Counted from the stretch's first letter, positions 52,490-60,515 are shown. The stretch: 64,000 nucleotides of DNA from Streptomyces hygroscopicus (GCA_002021875.1 CP018627.1:3224001-3288000); one strand, 5' to 3'. The notes: generated by a model from the sequence alone, not told the origin. A program made the numbers and translations.

Positions 52490-53947
52490 TCAGGTCTTCT
52501 CCATACCCGGCCCCGCCATCGACAGCGGCTGTTCGGGCACCAGATGGTCCTCGTCGCCCGCCGGATCGGTCAGCCGGCCCAGCCGGCGTGGCAGATCGGA
52601 GCCGACCAGCACGATCACCACCAGCGTCAGCCCGAAGGTGAGCACCGCCAGCGCCCGCCCGAGGGACATGCCCTCGGCCAGATGGGCGCCGAGCACCGGC
52701 GCCACCGCCCCGCCGAGCGCCCCGGTGTTGTAGACGAAGCCGAGCGAGGCCGCCCGGGTCCGGGTCGGGAAGTGACCCGCGATGTACTTCGGCAGGATGC
52801 CGGAGATCCCCTGGCTCAGCGCGAGCAGGAAGAACAGCAGCACTCCCAGTCCGACCAGGGTGTCCCGCACCGCGAACACCGGGAAGACGAAGGCCAGCGA
52901 GGCGAGCAGGGTGTAGACGTAGGCACGCCGGGTGCCGAGCCAGTCGCCCGCGAACCCCGCCAGCCAGCAGCCGGCCATCGTCCCGAACCCGGCGTAGAAC
53001 ATCACATCGGTGACCTCGGACGGGGTGTACCCGAGCTGCTCCTTCAGATAGGTGGGCAGCAGCGCCTGGATCGGCCAGCTGTAGAGGAACGCGCAGAAGA
53101 CGGTGCACGTCAGGGCCACATACAGCGGCCAGCGGCGCCGTCCGCCGAGCTGGGCCGCGAAGGCGACCAGACACCCCGCCGCCAGGAGCGACAGCGGCCA
53201 GCGCCAGCCCGCGCCCATCGGGGTGAAGACCAGGAACAGCGCGACGCTCGCGGCGACGGCCAGCGCCGTGTTGACGCTCGCTCGGGAGCGTCCGGCGAAC
53301 AGCGGCCGGAAGGGGTTCGGCCGTGCCTTCGCCGTCGCCACCTCCTCGTGCCAGTCCCCGGCCTCCGGAAGCGCGCGCCGCACCCACAGCGCGACCAGCA
53401 CCGGCAGCACGCCGATCCAGAACATCCAGCGCCAGCCCCAGTGGGGCACCACCCACTTGTAGAGCTCGGAGGCGATGATGGTGCCGCCCGAGTAGCCCGA
53501 GATGAGGAAGCCGGAGGCGCGGTTGCGCAGCCGCGCGGGCCAGCTCTCCAGGACATAGGTGGCGCTGGCGCTGTACTCACCAGCCATGCCCATGCCAATC
53601 ACTAGGCGGGCCGTGAACATGCTGATGTAGTTCCAGGCGAACCCGCAGGCGAAGGTGCCGAGCGAGTAGAGCAGAATGCTGACGATCATGGCGGCCTTAC
53701 GGCCGTAGCGGTCGCCCAGGGCGCCCAGCACCGCCCCGCCGAGCCAGCGGGTGATGAAGGCGCCCGAGACCAGGCTCGCCGCCGACGCCGTGCTCAGGTC
53801 GAATTCGTCGGCTATCTCGGTCAGGACGAGCGTGATCAGTACGAAGTCGAAACCATCGAGCAGATAGCCGATCCAGGCGGCGAACATGGACTTCCACTGG
53901 CCCTGCGAGACCTCTCGGTACCAGGGCACCGTGGTGGCTTCGGTCAC
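52490..53947 (-). CDS. MFS transporter, NanT/sialate-aromatic acid symporter-like
   Basis: This 485-residue protein has twelve hydrophobic helices. The TM1 segment GYLLDGFDFVLITLVL carries the conserved Asp of acid:H+ symporters, motif A reads GALGDRYGRKAAM, and RLVIGMGMAGEYSASATYVLE is typical of the SHS/NanT group that imports sialic acid or other organic acids with protons. Its GTG start overlaps the aldolase stop by four bases (GTGA), so the two are co-translated. The substrate is inferred to be what the aldolase cleaves, possibly N-acetylneuraminate, but other keto acids are possible. Confidence 0.87.
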   Translation of the reverse strand: MTEATTVPWYREVSQGQWKSMFAAWIGYLLDGFDFVLITLVLTEIADEFDLSTASAASLVSGAFITRWLGGAVLGALGDRYGRKAAMIVSILLYSLGTFACGFAWNYISMFTARLVIGMGMAGEYSASATYVLESWPARLRNRASGFLISGYSGGTIIASELYKWVVPHWGWRWMFWIGVLPVLVALWVRRALPEAGDWHEEVATAKARPNPFRPLFAGRSRASVNTALAVAASVALFLVFTPMGAGWRWPLSLLAAGCLVAFAAQLGGRRRWPLYVALTCTVFCAFLYSWPIQALLPTYLKEQLGYTPSEVTDVMFYAGFGTMAGCWLAGFAGDWLGTRRAYVYTLLASLAFVFPVFAVRDTLVGLGVLLFFLLALSQGISGILPKYIAGHFPTRTRAASLGFVYNTGALGGAVAPVLGAHLAEGMSLGRALAVLTFGLTLVVIVLVGSDLPRRLGRLTDPAGDEDHLVPEQPLSMAGPGMEKT

Positions 53948-54882
53948 GGCAACAGCCCTCCCTCCTCAAGAAGTTGACGTACGGTCTTGACGGCCGCCTC
54001 GCCCAGCGGCACCTGGGGCGCGGCGGTGTCCGCGCAGTCGATCACGCCCAGCAGCCGCAGCGCGGCCTTGAAGCCGCCCAGCCCCGCCGAACTGCCGCCC
54101 ATCAGCGCCGGGTCCCCGGCGTCGGTGATGGCGAAGAGCGCGGCCAGCCGGTCCTGTTCGGCGGCGGCTTGCTCCCAGCGCCCCGCACGCGCGTGCTCGT
54201 ACAGCCGGACGAACCCGGCCGGATCGACGTTGGCCAGCCCCGGGACGACGCCATGGGCCCCCGCCAGCAGGGCGCCGTCCACCGACAGTTCGGAGCCGGT
54301 GAGCACGGTGAAGGAGTCGTTGAGGCCGCGCCGGCGGACCTCGACGAGCATCCGCCGCAGCGCCCCGTCGTCCCCGCTGCTGTCCTTGACCCCCGCCAGC
54401 GTGGCGTCGGCGGCCAGCGGAAGCAGGATCGAGGGCGTCAGCTTGGAGTGGACGGAGACCGGGATGTCGTACGCGAACAGCGGCACGTCCACACCGTCAC
54501 GCAGCCGCCGGAAGTGGTCGGCGATCTCCAGGGGGTGGGTGCGGGTGTAGAAGGGCGCGGTGGCCACGACCGCGTCCGCGCCCAGCTCCGCCGCCGTACG
54601 GGCATGATCGAGGACCCGCGCGGTCGTCATGTCGATCGCCCCCGCGAGGACGGGCACCCGGCCGCCTGCGGCCTCGATGACCGCCTTAAGGGCCGTACGG
54701 CGGCTTCGGTCGTTCAGATAGGCGGCCTCTCCGCTGGATCCGAGCGCGAACAGCGCGCTCACCCCCGCGTCGATCAGCCGCTCGGCGAGCGCGGCGAGGG
54801 AAGAGGTGTCGACCTCGCCCGCGGGCGTGAGCGGGGTGCACAGGGGCGGAACGACACCGGTAAGGGGAACCGGAAGACTCAT
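53944..54882 (-). CDS. DapA/NanA-family aldolase (possible N-acetylneuraminate lyase)
   Basis: This 312-residue TIM-barrel protein belongs to the Schiff-base aldolases: the loop GSSGEA (residues 49-53), Tyr138 in FAYDIPV and the Schiff-base Lys166 in LAGVKDSSG. These enzymes make or cleave pyruvate aldols, such as dihydrodipicolinate or sialic acid. The isolated location, a NanT-like transporter co-translated with it, and an upstream operator argue for a catabolic lyase, not lysine synthesis. The ATG at 54882 has GAAGG upstream. No nanE, nanK or sialidase gene is visible, so the sialate assignment is tentative. Confidence 0.85.
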   Translation of the reverse strand: MSLPVPLTGVVPPLCTPLTPAGEVDTSSLAALAERLIDAGVSALFALGSSGEAAYLNDRSRRTALKAVIEAAGGRVPVLAGAIDMTTARVLDHARTAAELGADAVVATAPFYTRTHPLEIADHFRRLRDGVDVPLFAYDIPVSVHSKLTPSILLPLAADATLAGVKDSSGDDGALRRMLVEVRRRGLNDSFTVLTGSELSVDGALLAGAHGVVPGLANVDPAGFVRLYEHARAGRWEQAAAEQDRLAALFAITDAGDPALMGGSSAGLGGFKAALRLLGVIDCADTAAPQVPLGEAAVKTVRQLLEEGGLLP

Positions 54883-54913
54883 CGACACCCAGCCTTCGGG
54901 ATAGCAGGGCAAT

Positions 54914-54932
54914 TAGGACGTGGGACGTCCTA
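54914..54932. promoter_or_regulatory. Perfect palindromic operator upstream of the aldolase-transporter unit
   Basis: TAGGACGT (54914-54921) and ACGTCCTA (54925-54932) are perfect inverted arms with a GGG spacer, 32 bp upstream of the aldolase ATG. The size and symmetry suit a GntR- or IclR-type dimer. It is also upstream of the divergent DUF1203 gene. Confidence 0.65.
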
Positions 54933-55045
54933 TGTTCGGGGCCGAATCTGACGGAGTGCCATCGCGCTGTCAAGTACCTTCCCGCGTCAGCGCCTCGTCC
55001 GAATCCCGCCAGCACTCCAGGAGCCCACCGGCCAGCCTGGAACGC

Positions 55046-55537
55046 ATGAGCGAGAACTACGAGATGCGGGCCATCGCGCCCGAGGTGCTGAAGCAGCTAC
55101 GGATCACCGACGACGCGGGGAACCCGCCGCGCGTGGTGGTGGAGGACGAGGAGGGCGGCAGCCCGATGCGCTGCTGCCTGGGCCGGAGCCGGCCGCACGA
55201 GACCATCGCGCTCGTCTCCTACGCCCCGCTGCGCCGCTGGGCCCAGGAGACGGGTGCCACGCCCGGCCCGTACAACGAGGTCGGCCCGGTCTTCATCCAC
55301 CCCGAGGAGTGTGACGGCTGGACCGGCCCCGGGATCGCGGAAGGCATCCCGGGCGAGCGGCGGGTGCTGCGGGCGTACTCCGCCGAGGGCAACATCCTCG
55401 GCGGCCGACTGCTGAACGACGGCGAACCGACGATCGAGGAGGGGCTGGCCGAGCTGTACGCGGACCCGCAGGTGGCGGCGGTGCATGTGCGCGCCGTCGA
55501 GTTCGGCTGCTTCCTGGCCGAGACGCGGCGGGTCTGA
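55046..55537 (+). CDS. DUF1203 domain protein
   Basis: This 163-residue soluble protein matches the DUF1203 pattern: PMRCCLGRSRPHETIALVSY, then PYNEVGPVFIHPEECDGW, RRVLRAYSAEGNILGGRL and VHVRAVEFGCFLAETRR. It keeps the conserved paired cysteines (RCC) and the Cys in HPEEC. The family has no established function. The ATG at 55046 gives MSENYEMRAIAPEV. It diverges from the aldolase gene across the palindromic operator and converges on the endonuclease V gene. It is probably monocistronic. Confidence 0.85.
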   Translation: MSENYEMRAIAPEVLKQLRITDDAGNPPRVVVEDEEGGSPMRCCLGRSRPHETIALVSYAPLRRWAQETGATPGPYNEVGPVFIHPEECDGWTGPGIAEGIPGERRVLRAYSAEGNILGGRLLNDGEPTIEEGLAELYADPQVAAVHVRAVEFGCFLAETRRV

Positions 55538-55693
55538 CGGCGCTCTGGGGGCGCTCTGGGGGGCGCTCTGGCGGCGAGGCCGACCGGGCCCCTTCAGGCC
55601 CGGCGGCTCCTTTCACGCCCCCCGGGCTGCTTCAGGCCCCGGCCGCTGCATCACGCCCCCGGGGGGGGGGGCTGCTTCGGCCCGGGGGGCGCT
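55538..55693. repeat. Convergent gap with short repeats and a G11 tract
   Basis: The gap holds three tandem copies of a GGCGCTCTGGG unit (55539-55575), then imperfect copies of a CTGCTTCAGGCCCCGG-like unit, and C5G11 with eleven consecutive G at 55661-55671. No gene is evident; it may act as a terminator for both flanking genes. Confidence 0.75.
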
Positions 55694-56434
55694 TCACATC
55701 TCCGCGGCGGCTTCGGCCCCGGCGGCTTTCAGGGCCCGGCGGCACAACGCGTCCGCGCGCCGTGTCGTCTCGGGCTGCCGGAAGTCGCGGGCCAGATGCA
55801 GGGTGTACGCGCAGGCGTCGGCGATGGTCACCCGATGGCCGACGGAGACGAAGAGCGGCTTCACCCCGTCGCGGGTGCGCAGTGCCAGGCCGACCTCCTC
55901 GTCCCCGTCGAGCAGGGGCGACCAGTCGCCGCGGCGCGGCCCCGGGTCGGCGTGGCGGAAGCCGAAGGGGTTCTTGGCGACGCCGATGGTGGGCAGTCCG
56001 GTGAGCACCCCGAGATGGCTGGCCAGCCCGAACCGGCGGGGGTGGGCGAGGCCGTAGCCGTCGCACACCACCAGGTCGGGGCGGCGGCCGAGCCGCCGGT
56101 CGAGGTCGCCGAGCGCGTCGAGGACGGCCGGGATCTCACGGAAGGCCAGCAGCCCGGGGACGTACGGGAAGGTGACCCGACCGACCGCGGTCGCCTCCGC
56201 GACGACGGCGAGGCCACCGGCGTCCAGGGCGACGGCGGCGGCCACGACCAGGTCGCGGTCGTCGTCGTACGCCACGTCCACCCCGACGAGCGCGCCGGTG
56301 CCGGTGCCCGGCTCGGGCAGCTCCCCGCCGACGACCACGGACGCCCGCGTCCGCTCCTGGACGGCGATCGCCTCGGCCTCGGTGGTGGGCCAGTCGCGGG
56401 GCAGCTCATATCGTGGATCGACAGCGCTGGTCAT
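55694..56434 (-). CDS. nfi: Endonuclease V
   Basis: This 246-residue enzyme cuts DNA or RNA one base 3' of deoxyinosine and similar deaminated bases. Family motifs are in order: VGVDVAYDDD with the first catalytic Asp, the YVPGLLAFREIP segment with the recognition Tyr/Pro and catalytic Glu, VVCDGYGLAHPRRFGLASHLG with the third acidic residue, and PTIGVAKNPFG. It is slightly longer than the E. coli protein. The ATG at 56434 was chosen because the longer frame (to 56743) reads into the divergent YciI gene. The divergent starts are only 30 bp apart. Confidence 0.93.
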   Translation of the reverse strand: MTSAVDPRYELPRDWPTTEAEAIAVQERTRASVVVGGELPEPGTGTGALVGVDVAYDDDRDLVVAAAVALDAGGLAVVAEATAVGRVTFPYVPGLLAFREIPAVLDALGDLDRRLGRRPDLVVCDGYGLAHPRRFGLASHLGVLTGLPTIGVAKNPFGFRHADPGPRRGDWSPLLDGDEEVGLALRTRDGVKPLFVSVGHRVTIADACAYTLHLARDFRQPETTRRADALCRRALKAAGAEAAAEM

Positions 56435-56464
56435 CGTGTGGCTCACGTTACTAGCCTGCACGTC

Positions 56465-56761
56465 ATGTTCGTACTGGAGATCACATACACCGCCTCGGCC
56501 GACCGCGTCGAGGCCGCCCTCCCCGAACACCTCGTCTGGGTGGACGACCACTTCGCGAACGGAACCTTCCTCGCCTCCGGCCCCAAGAACCCCCGCGACG
56601 GCGGGGTCATCCTGGCGCTCGGCGACGACCGGGCGAGGATCGAGGAGATGGTGGCGAGCGACCCCTTCATCGTCGCGGGGGTCGGCGAGTACACCATCAC
56701 CGAGTTCCTGGCCACCCGCACGGCACCGGCCCTGGCCGAACACCGTCAGCAGCGGCCGTAA
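56465..56761 (+). CDS. YciI family protein
   Basis: This 98-residue ferredoxin-fold protein has the YciI pattern: N-terminal strand FVLEITYTASADRVEAALPE, the conserved His and Asp in HLVWVDDHFANG, then FLASGPKNPRDGGVILA and SDPFIVAGVGEYTITEF. Family members may be small dehydratase-like or binding proteins; no general function is established. It diverges from endonuclease V with 30 bp between, so the two share a promoter region. Its TAA stop lies inside a hairpin that also holds the stop of the convergent propeller gene. Confidence 0.88.
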   Translation: MFVLEITYTASADRVEAALPEHLVWVDDHFANGTFLASGPKNPRDGGVILALGDDRARIEEMVASDPFIVAGVGEYTITEFLATRTAPALAEHRQQRP

Positions 56762-56792
56762 GGACCGCGCGGGACGGCGGCAGGGTCCTTAC
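56758..56792. terminator. Bidirectional hairpin containing both convergent stop codons
   Basis: GTAAGGACC (56758-56766) pairs with GGTCCTTAC (56784-56792) around 17 bases. The TAA of the YciI gene and the TAA of the convergent propeller gene are symmetric parts of the two arms, so the convergent genes share one terminator. Confidence 0.7.
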
Positions 56793-57898
56793 GGAGCGCC
56801 GGTCGGCTCCATCCGGGCGATGCGGCCCTGTTCGCCCGCCGCCCAGCAGGCGAGGTCCGGGGTGCAGTCGACCGTGTCGTAGGAACCCTGGTCGACGGGG
56901 CGCCAGGTGCGGCCCGCGTCGAGGGTGAGGTCGGTGCCCGTCGGGCCGACCGCGAGGGCCGCGTGGGCGCTGTACGGGAGCCAGGTGACGCCCGAGCGGT
57001 ACGCGGGCGGCGGCTGGGCGGACGAGGTCCAGTGGGTGCCGCCGTCCCCGGTGACGGCCGCGGCCCGCGGGGACGGCTCGCCTGGGCGGTAGTCGCCGCC
57101 GACGGCGATGCCCTTACGGTCGTCACGGAAGGCCAGCCCGAAGACTCCGCGCGCGGGGTCGCCCGCCGGGATCGGCGCATCGGTCACCGTCCAGGTGCGA
57201 CCCCGGTCGGTGGAGTGGAACACCCGGGATGTGGCCGAGCCACCGGTGGCGAACCAGGCACTGCGGCTCCCGGCGGCGACCAGGCACTGCCCGCTCGCCG
57301 CGAACGACGCCTCGCCCGGCTGCGCCGCGGGCATCCCGTCCGACGGCAGGACGCGCCAGCTCCGGCCGCCGTCGCCGGTGGCCAGGATGCGGTACCGGCC
57401 GTCCACCGGGTCGCTCAGCGCGATCCCATGGCGGGCGTTGAAGAACGTCAGGCAGTCGTAGAAGGCGCGCGGATCGGTGTTCCGGAAGCTCTCGCTCCAG
57501 GTGGCGCCGCCGTCATCCGTACGGAAGACCCGTGACGCCTCGCCCTCGCCGATGGCCAGCACCACCGCCCGGCGCGCGTCGAACGCCTCCACATCGCGGA
57601 ACTCCAGCCCCTCCGCACCGGGCGGCGAGACATTCGCCCAACTGCGCCCGCCGTCGTGCGTCCGCAGCACCGTGCCCTTGGTGCCCGCGACCCACGCCGT
57701 CGTGCGGCTGATCGCGGCCAGCCCGCGGAACCGGGCGTCGGTACCGCTCTCCTTGAGCCGCCAGCCCAGCCCCAACCGGCCTTCTCCGCCCGCCGGTTGC
57801 GCATGGGCGGGCACGGCCACCACGGCGGCGAGCGCCGCCCCGCAGAGCCCGGCCGCCACCACACGTCTCATCATGCCCACGATCCCCATGCCCCTCAT
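56789..57898 (-). CDS. Secreted beta-propeller protein (YCF48/BNR-like repeats)
   Basis: This precursor of about 369 residues has a signal peptide (MMRRVVAAGLCGAALAAVVA, AHA cleavage) and repeated propeller blades with Asp-box-like turns: RTHDGGRSWANV, RTDDGGATWSES, ATGDGGRSWRVL, STDRGRTWTV and TLDAGRTWRPV. It resembles YCF48/photosystem-assembly-like and exosialidase-like propellers that many Streptomyces annotate as oxidoreductases. No catalytic sialidase arginine triad is clear, so it is probably a binding or structural protein. ATGs at 57898, 57889 and 57874 are possible starts. It is convergent with the YciI gene. Confidence 0.85.
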   Translation of the reverse strand: MRGMGIVGMMRRVVAAGLCGAALAAVVAVPAHAQPAGGEGRLGLGWRLKESGTDARFRGLAAISRTTAWVAGTKGTVLRTHDGGRSWANVSPPGAEGLEFRDVEAFDARRAVVLAIGEGEASRVFRTDDGGATWSESFRNTDPRAFYDCLTFFNARHGIALSDPVDGRYRILATGDGGRSWRVLPSDGMPAAQPGEASFAASGQCLVAAGSRSAWFATGGSATSRVFHSTDRGRTWTVTDAPIPAGDPARGVFGLAFRDDRKGIAVGGDYRPGEPSPRAAAVTGDGGTHWTSSAQPPPAYRSGVTWLPYSAHAALAVGPTGTDLTLDAGRTWRPVDQGSYDTVDCTPDLACWAAGEQGRIARMEPTGAP

Positions 57899-58014
57899 GG
57901 GCCTGGAAGCTAGCCCATGCGCGTGATCGACGTCCATGGACGCGTGAGCGGACGATCGGGAAGATGGCGGACGTCGCCGGCCGTAAGGCGCTCAGGACGA
58001 CCCGCGACCCTCCC

Positions 58015-58209
58015 CTAGGCCCTGTCCGGCGGATCTTCGCGGGCCCGCGACGCCTGGCACGGCGCCCCCAGCTACCGCTGGGAGGTGCCCCCGGCCGCGT
58101 TGTCGGGATCGTCCGAGTACGACCCGGTACGAGGACGACCCTCCGCCTTGCGATGCACCGCACCAGACGCCGCGGGCTGATCCGCGAAGATCCACCGGAC
58201 AGGGCCTAG
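58015..58209. mobile_element. MITE-like element with 28-bp terminal inverted repeats
   Basis: The 28-bp ends CTAGGCCCTGTCCGGYGGAT... (58015-58042 and, inverted, 58182-58209) differ at one base. The 195-bp element has no open frame but an internal hairpin (CCCCCAGCTACCGCTGGG region, near 58066). CTAG occurs at both outer ends, compatible with target duplication. The right end supplies the TAG stop codon of the neighbouring sigma/anti-sigma fusion gene. No transposase is present, so it would be moved in trans by a related IS. Confidence 0.75.
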
Positions 58210-59687
58210 CGGGAGACGCAGAGCCGGACCACGAGCGAGACGCAGCCACGGGAGTCGTCGGAGCCCGGGTCGGTCGGCTTGGCCGTGGGCCGCTGCGTCG
58301 GATCGTCCGTGGGCCGTCCGCTCGGGGCGCCCTCCGGGTCCTTGGTCCCGCCGTCCGTGGGCTTCCCGGTCGGTTCGTCGGTCGGCTGGTGCGACGGGCT
58401 GCCCGACGGGGAGGAAGAAGCGGACGAAGAGGGCGAGCCGGGCGAAGACGGCCGCGACGAGGGCGAAGCGGAGGAAGAGGACGACGGCGCCTTCCGCGAG
58501 GGCGAGACGGCGCTGGACGGCACATCCGCCGGGGAGTGCCCCGTGGGCACGCTCGACGTGGACGGCCGATTCCGGGACGCCTCCCCCGGAGCGCCCACCC
58601 GCGACCCGCCCGAGTGCCGCGCGGCCCCGGACGTGGCGGACGTACCCGAAGCCGACGACGAGCCGGACGAAGTGGAAGAGTCAGACGAATCAGAGGAGTC
58701 GGACGTATCCGATATGGACGGCGCCGACACCCCGGCCGGTTGCTGGGCTTCCGCCGAGCCGCCGTCCGTCAGCGCGAGCCCCGTCATGACCGCCGCTCCC
58801 GCGACCAGCAGCACCCCGCCCGCGGCCGCCGCGACCGCCACCGGCCCCGCCTGGCGCACCTGTCCGCGGACGAGGTGGTGCATGGAACGGCGGGACGAGA
58901 CCAGCGGCCCGTTCGAGGGAGCCGCGTGCGCACCGCCGGATGCCATGGCGCCCACTCCGACCGCCCCTACGGCGCCCACCGCGGCGGCGACCGCCAGGGG
59001 CGCCAGGAAGCGCGCCATGCCCCGGTCGTACAGCGCCAGCAGCGCCGGGCCGGTCAGCGCGGGCAGCCGGTCGTCGGCCGCCACGAGCTGCTCCATCCGG
59101 GCCCGGCAGTCCCGGCAGCCGTCGATGTGCACGGCGATCCGCTCGGCCTGGTCCGGGGAGTCCACGCCCTGCACATGGCCGGGCAGCCGCTCCCAGTGCT
59201 CACCGCACGCGGCGCTCGCCGGATAGCCGGGCTGGGCGCGCAGGAACTCCTGGCGCACACTGCCACGGACCCGCTCCACCAGGGCCGCCGCGCCGTCCGG
59301 GCTCACTCCGGTCCGCCACGCCACCTCCTCCGGCGGCAGCCCGTCCACTTCGGCGAGCCACAGCACCTTCACCCAGCGCTGCGGCAGCTCATGGAGGACC
59401 TGCACAAGCGGTTCGAGGTACGACGCCTGCTGCGCCGGGCCCCAGCCCCCCGCCCCGGCCGAGAGCCCCCTTACGGCGCTCGTCAGCTCGGCGGGGACGG
59501 CGTCGGCACCGAGCGGGTGCCCGGCACGCAGCCGGCGCCACACGCTGTAGTGCGCCTCGGCCACCAGGTCCCCGGCAACCCAGGGGTTACCGGTAAGAGT
59601 TCGGGCATATCCGCACAGACGCGAATATTCGGCTTCGTAGATACGGGTGTAGGCGGCCGCGTCGAGCGGTGCGTGACCTTCGGTCAT
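58206..59687 (-). CDS. ECF sigma factor/zinc-finger anti-sigma fusion, membrane-anchored
   Basis: This 493-residue protein joins an ECF-type sigma factor with its own anti-sigma part. Residues 1-75 look like region 2 (YTRIYEAEYSRLCGYARTL, AGDLVAEAHYSVW), residues 95-150 like region 4 (VLHELPQRWVKVLWLAEVDG, PEEVAWRTGVSPDGAAALVE). A zinc-binding anti-sigma motif H-x3-C-x2-C follows (HIDGCRDCRARME). Two hydrophobic segments (LAPLAVAAAVGAVGAVGVGA; VAVAAAAGGVLLVAGAAVM) and a long Ser/Pro/Asp-rich tail end the protein. Similar fused ECF groups (ECF52/53) are known in actinomycetes. Its stop codon is contributed by the adjacent MITE. Signal and targets are unknown. Confidence 0.85.
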   Translation of the reverse strand: MTEGHAPLDAAAYTRIYEAEYSRLCGYARTLTGNPWVAGDLVAEAHYSVWRRLRAGHPLGADAVPAELTSAVRGLSAGAGGWGPAQQASYLEPLVQVLHELPQRWVKVLWLAEVDGLPPEEVAWRTGVSPDGAAALVERVRGSVRQEFLRAQPGYPASAACGEHWERLPGHVQGVDSPDQAERIAVHIDGCRDCRARMEQLVAADDRLPALTGPALLALYDRGMARFLAPLAVAAAVGAVGAVGVGAMASGGAHAAPSNGPLVSSRRSMHHLVRGQVRQAGPVAVAAAAGGVLLVAGAAVMTGLALTDGGSAEAQQPAGVSAPSISDTSDSSDSSDSSTSSGSSSASGTSATSGAARHSGGSRVGAPGEASRNRPSTSSVPTGHSPADVPSSAVSPSRKAPSSSSSASPSSRPSSPGSPSSSASSSPSGSPSHQPTDEPTGKPTDGGTKDPEGAPSGRPTDDPTQRPTAKPTDPGSDDSRGCVSLVVRLCVSR

Positions 59688-59813
59688 GGTGGAACAACCC
59701 CTGGGGTGGGTGCCTCGTCATTGCCGCCGTTCTGTAACAGCTCCGCACGGCGCCCCGAGACCTTGCATGGTTTGGCAAGCCTAAATGCCCTATGTCCCCT
59801 CGAAAAAACACTC

Positions 59814-59827
59814 GTGACGCACGTCAC
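59814..59827. promoter_or_regulatory. Putative Crp binding site
   Basis: GTGACGCACGTCAC is a near-perfect palindrome that matches the S. coelicolor Crp consensus GTG-N6-G-N-CAC. It lies between the divergent sigma-fusion and SsgA-like genes, about 90 bp upstream of the latter. Confidence 0.5.
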
Positions 59828-59915
59828 GTCGAAAGCGGGTGCACTGCCCTGATCGCCCAAACGTCTTAACTCTCGAAAGGGCGACGCGCCCCGCACCTAT
59901 CGCAAGGGAGCCGAC

Positions 59916-60329
59916 GTGACCACTGTCATCGATCAAGCCGTCCAGGCACAGCTCATCGCGTCGACGCCCGAGTCACGCGCGATTCCGGCGTGCCTGCGCT
60001 ATGAGCGGGACGACCCGTTCGCCGTCCGCGTCTCCTTCCCGCCCTCCGCGTCCCTCGACGGCTCCACCGTGGAGTGGACGTTCGGGCGGGAGCTGCTGTC
60101 GGCCGGGCTGCGCGGCCCGGCGGGGAGCGGGGATGTGCAGATGTGGCCGTGCGGGCCGCGGCGGACGGTCCTGGAATTCCATGCCCCCGAGGGCATGGCC
60201 ATGGTCCAGTTCGACACCGCGGATCTCCGCAGATTCCTCGGCCGCTCGTACGCCATCGTCCCCGAGGGCAGCGAGGCCGGGGAGCTCGACCTGGACCAGG
60301 GGCTGGCGTCACTGCTGAGAGACGCCTGA
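59916..60329 (+). CDS. SsgA-like sporulation and cell division protein (SALP)
   Basis: This 137-residue protein has the SALP pattern: AIPACLRYERDDPFAVRVSF, STVEWTFGRELLSAGLRGP, GDVQMWPCG and the C-terminal LDLDQGLASLLRDA. SALPs (SsgA-G in S. coelicolor) control septum-site selection and peptidoglycan remodelling during sporulation, for example by localising FtsZ. The start is GTG at 59916 with AAGGGAG seven bases upstream. It diverges from the sigma-fusion gene; a Crp-like palindrome lies between. Which SALP subgroup it belongs to was not resolved. Confidence 0.9.
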   Translation: MTTVIDQAVQAQLIASTPESRAIPACLRYERDDPFAVRVSFPPSASLDGSTVEWTFGRELLSAGLRGPAGSGDVQMWPCGPRRTVLEFHAPEGMAMVQFDTADLRRFLGRSYAIVPEGSEAGELDLDQGLASLLRDA

Positions 60330-60512
60330 GCCGGTACGGACACCTGTGAGCCCGCCCGCCCGTACGGACCAAGTGAGCCTGTCCGTGCGGACACCTGTGA
60401 GCCGCCCTTACGGACCTCGTGAGCCCGTACGGCGGACACGGACACCCGTGAAGCCCGTACGGCGGACACCCGTGAGCCCGTACAGGCGCTTGAGCCCGCC
60501 CTTACGGTGAGG
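60330..60512. repeat. Degenerate tandem array 1 (about 22-bp unit)
   Basis: About eight imperfect copies of a unit close to CCGTGAGCCCGTACGGCGGA fill the whole convergent gap between the SsgA-like and GPP34 genes. Stop codons and indels in every frame argue against coding. Confidence 0.8.
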
Positions 60513-60515
60513 GGG

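Noticed and set aside
58206..58209. MITE inverted ends as a simple terminator
   Set aside because: The arms are 139 bp apart with a separate internal structure and CTAG at both ends, which fits a transposable element better than a terminator, although it may also stop transcription.
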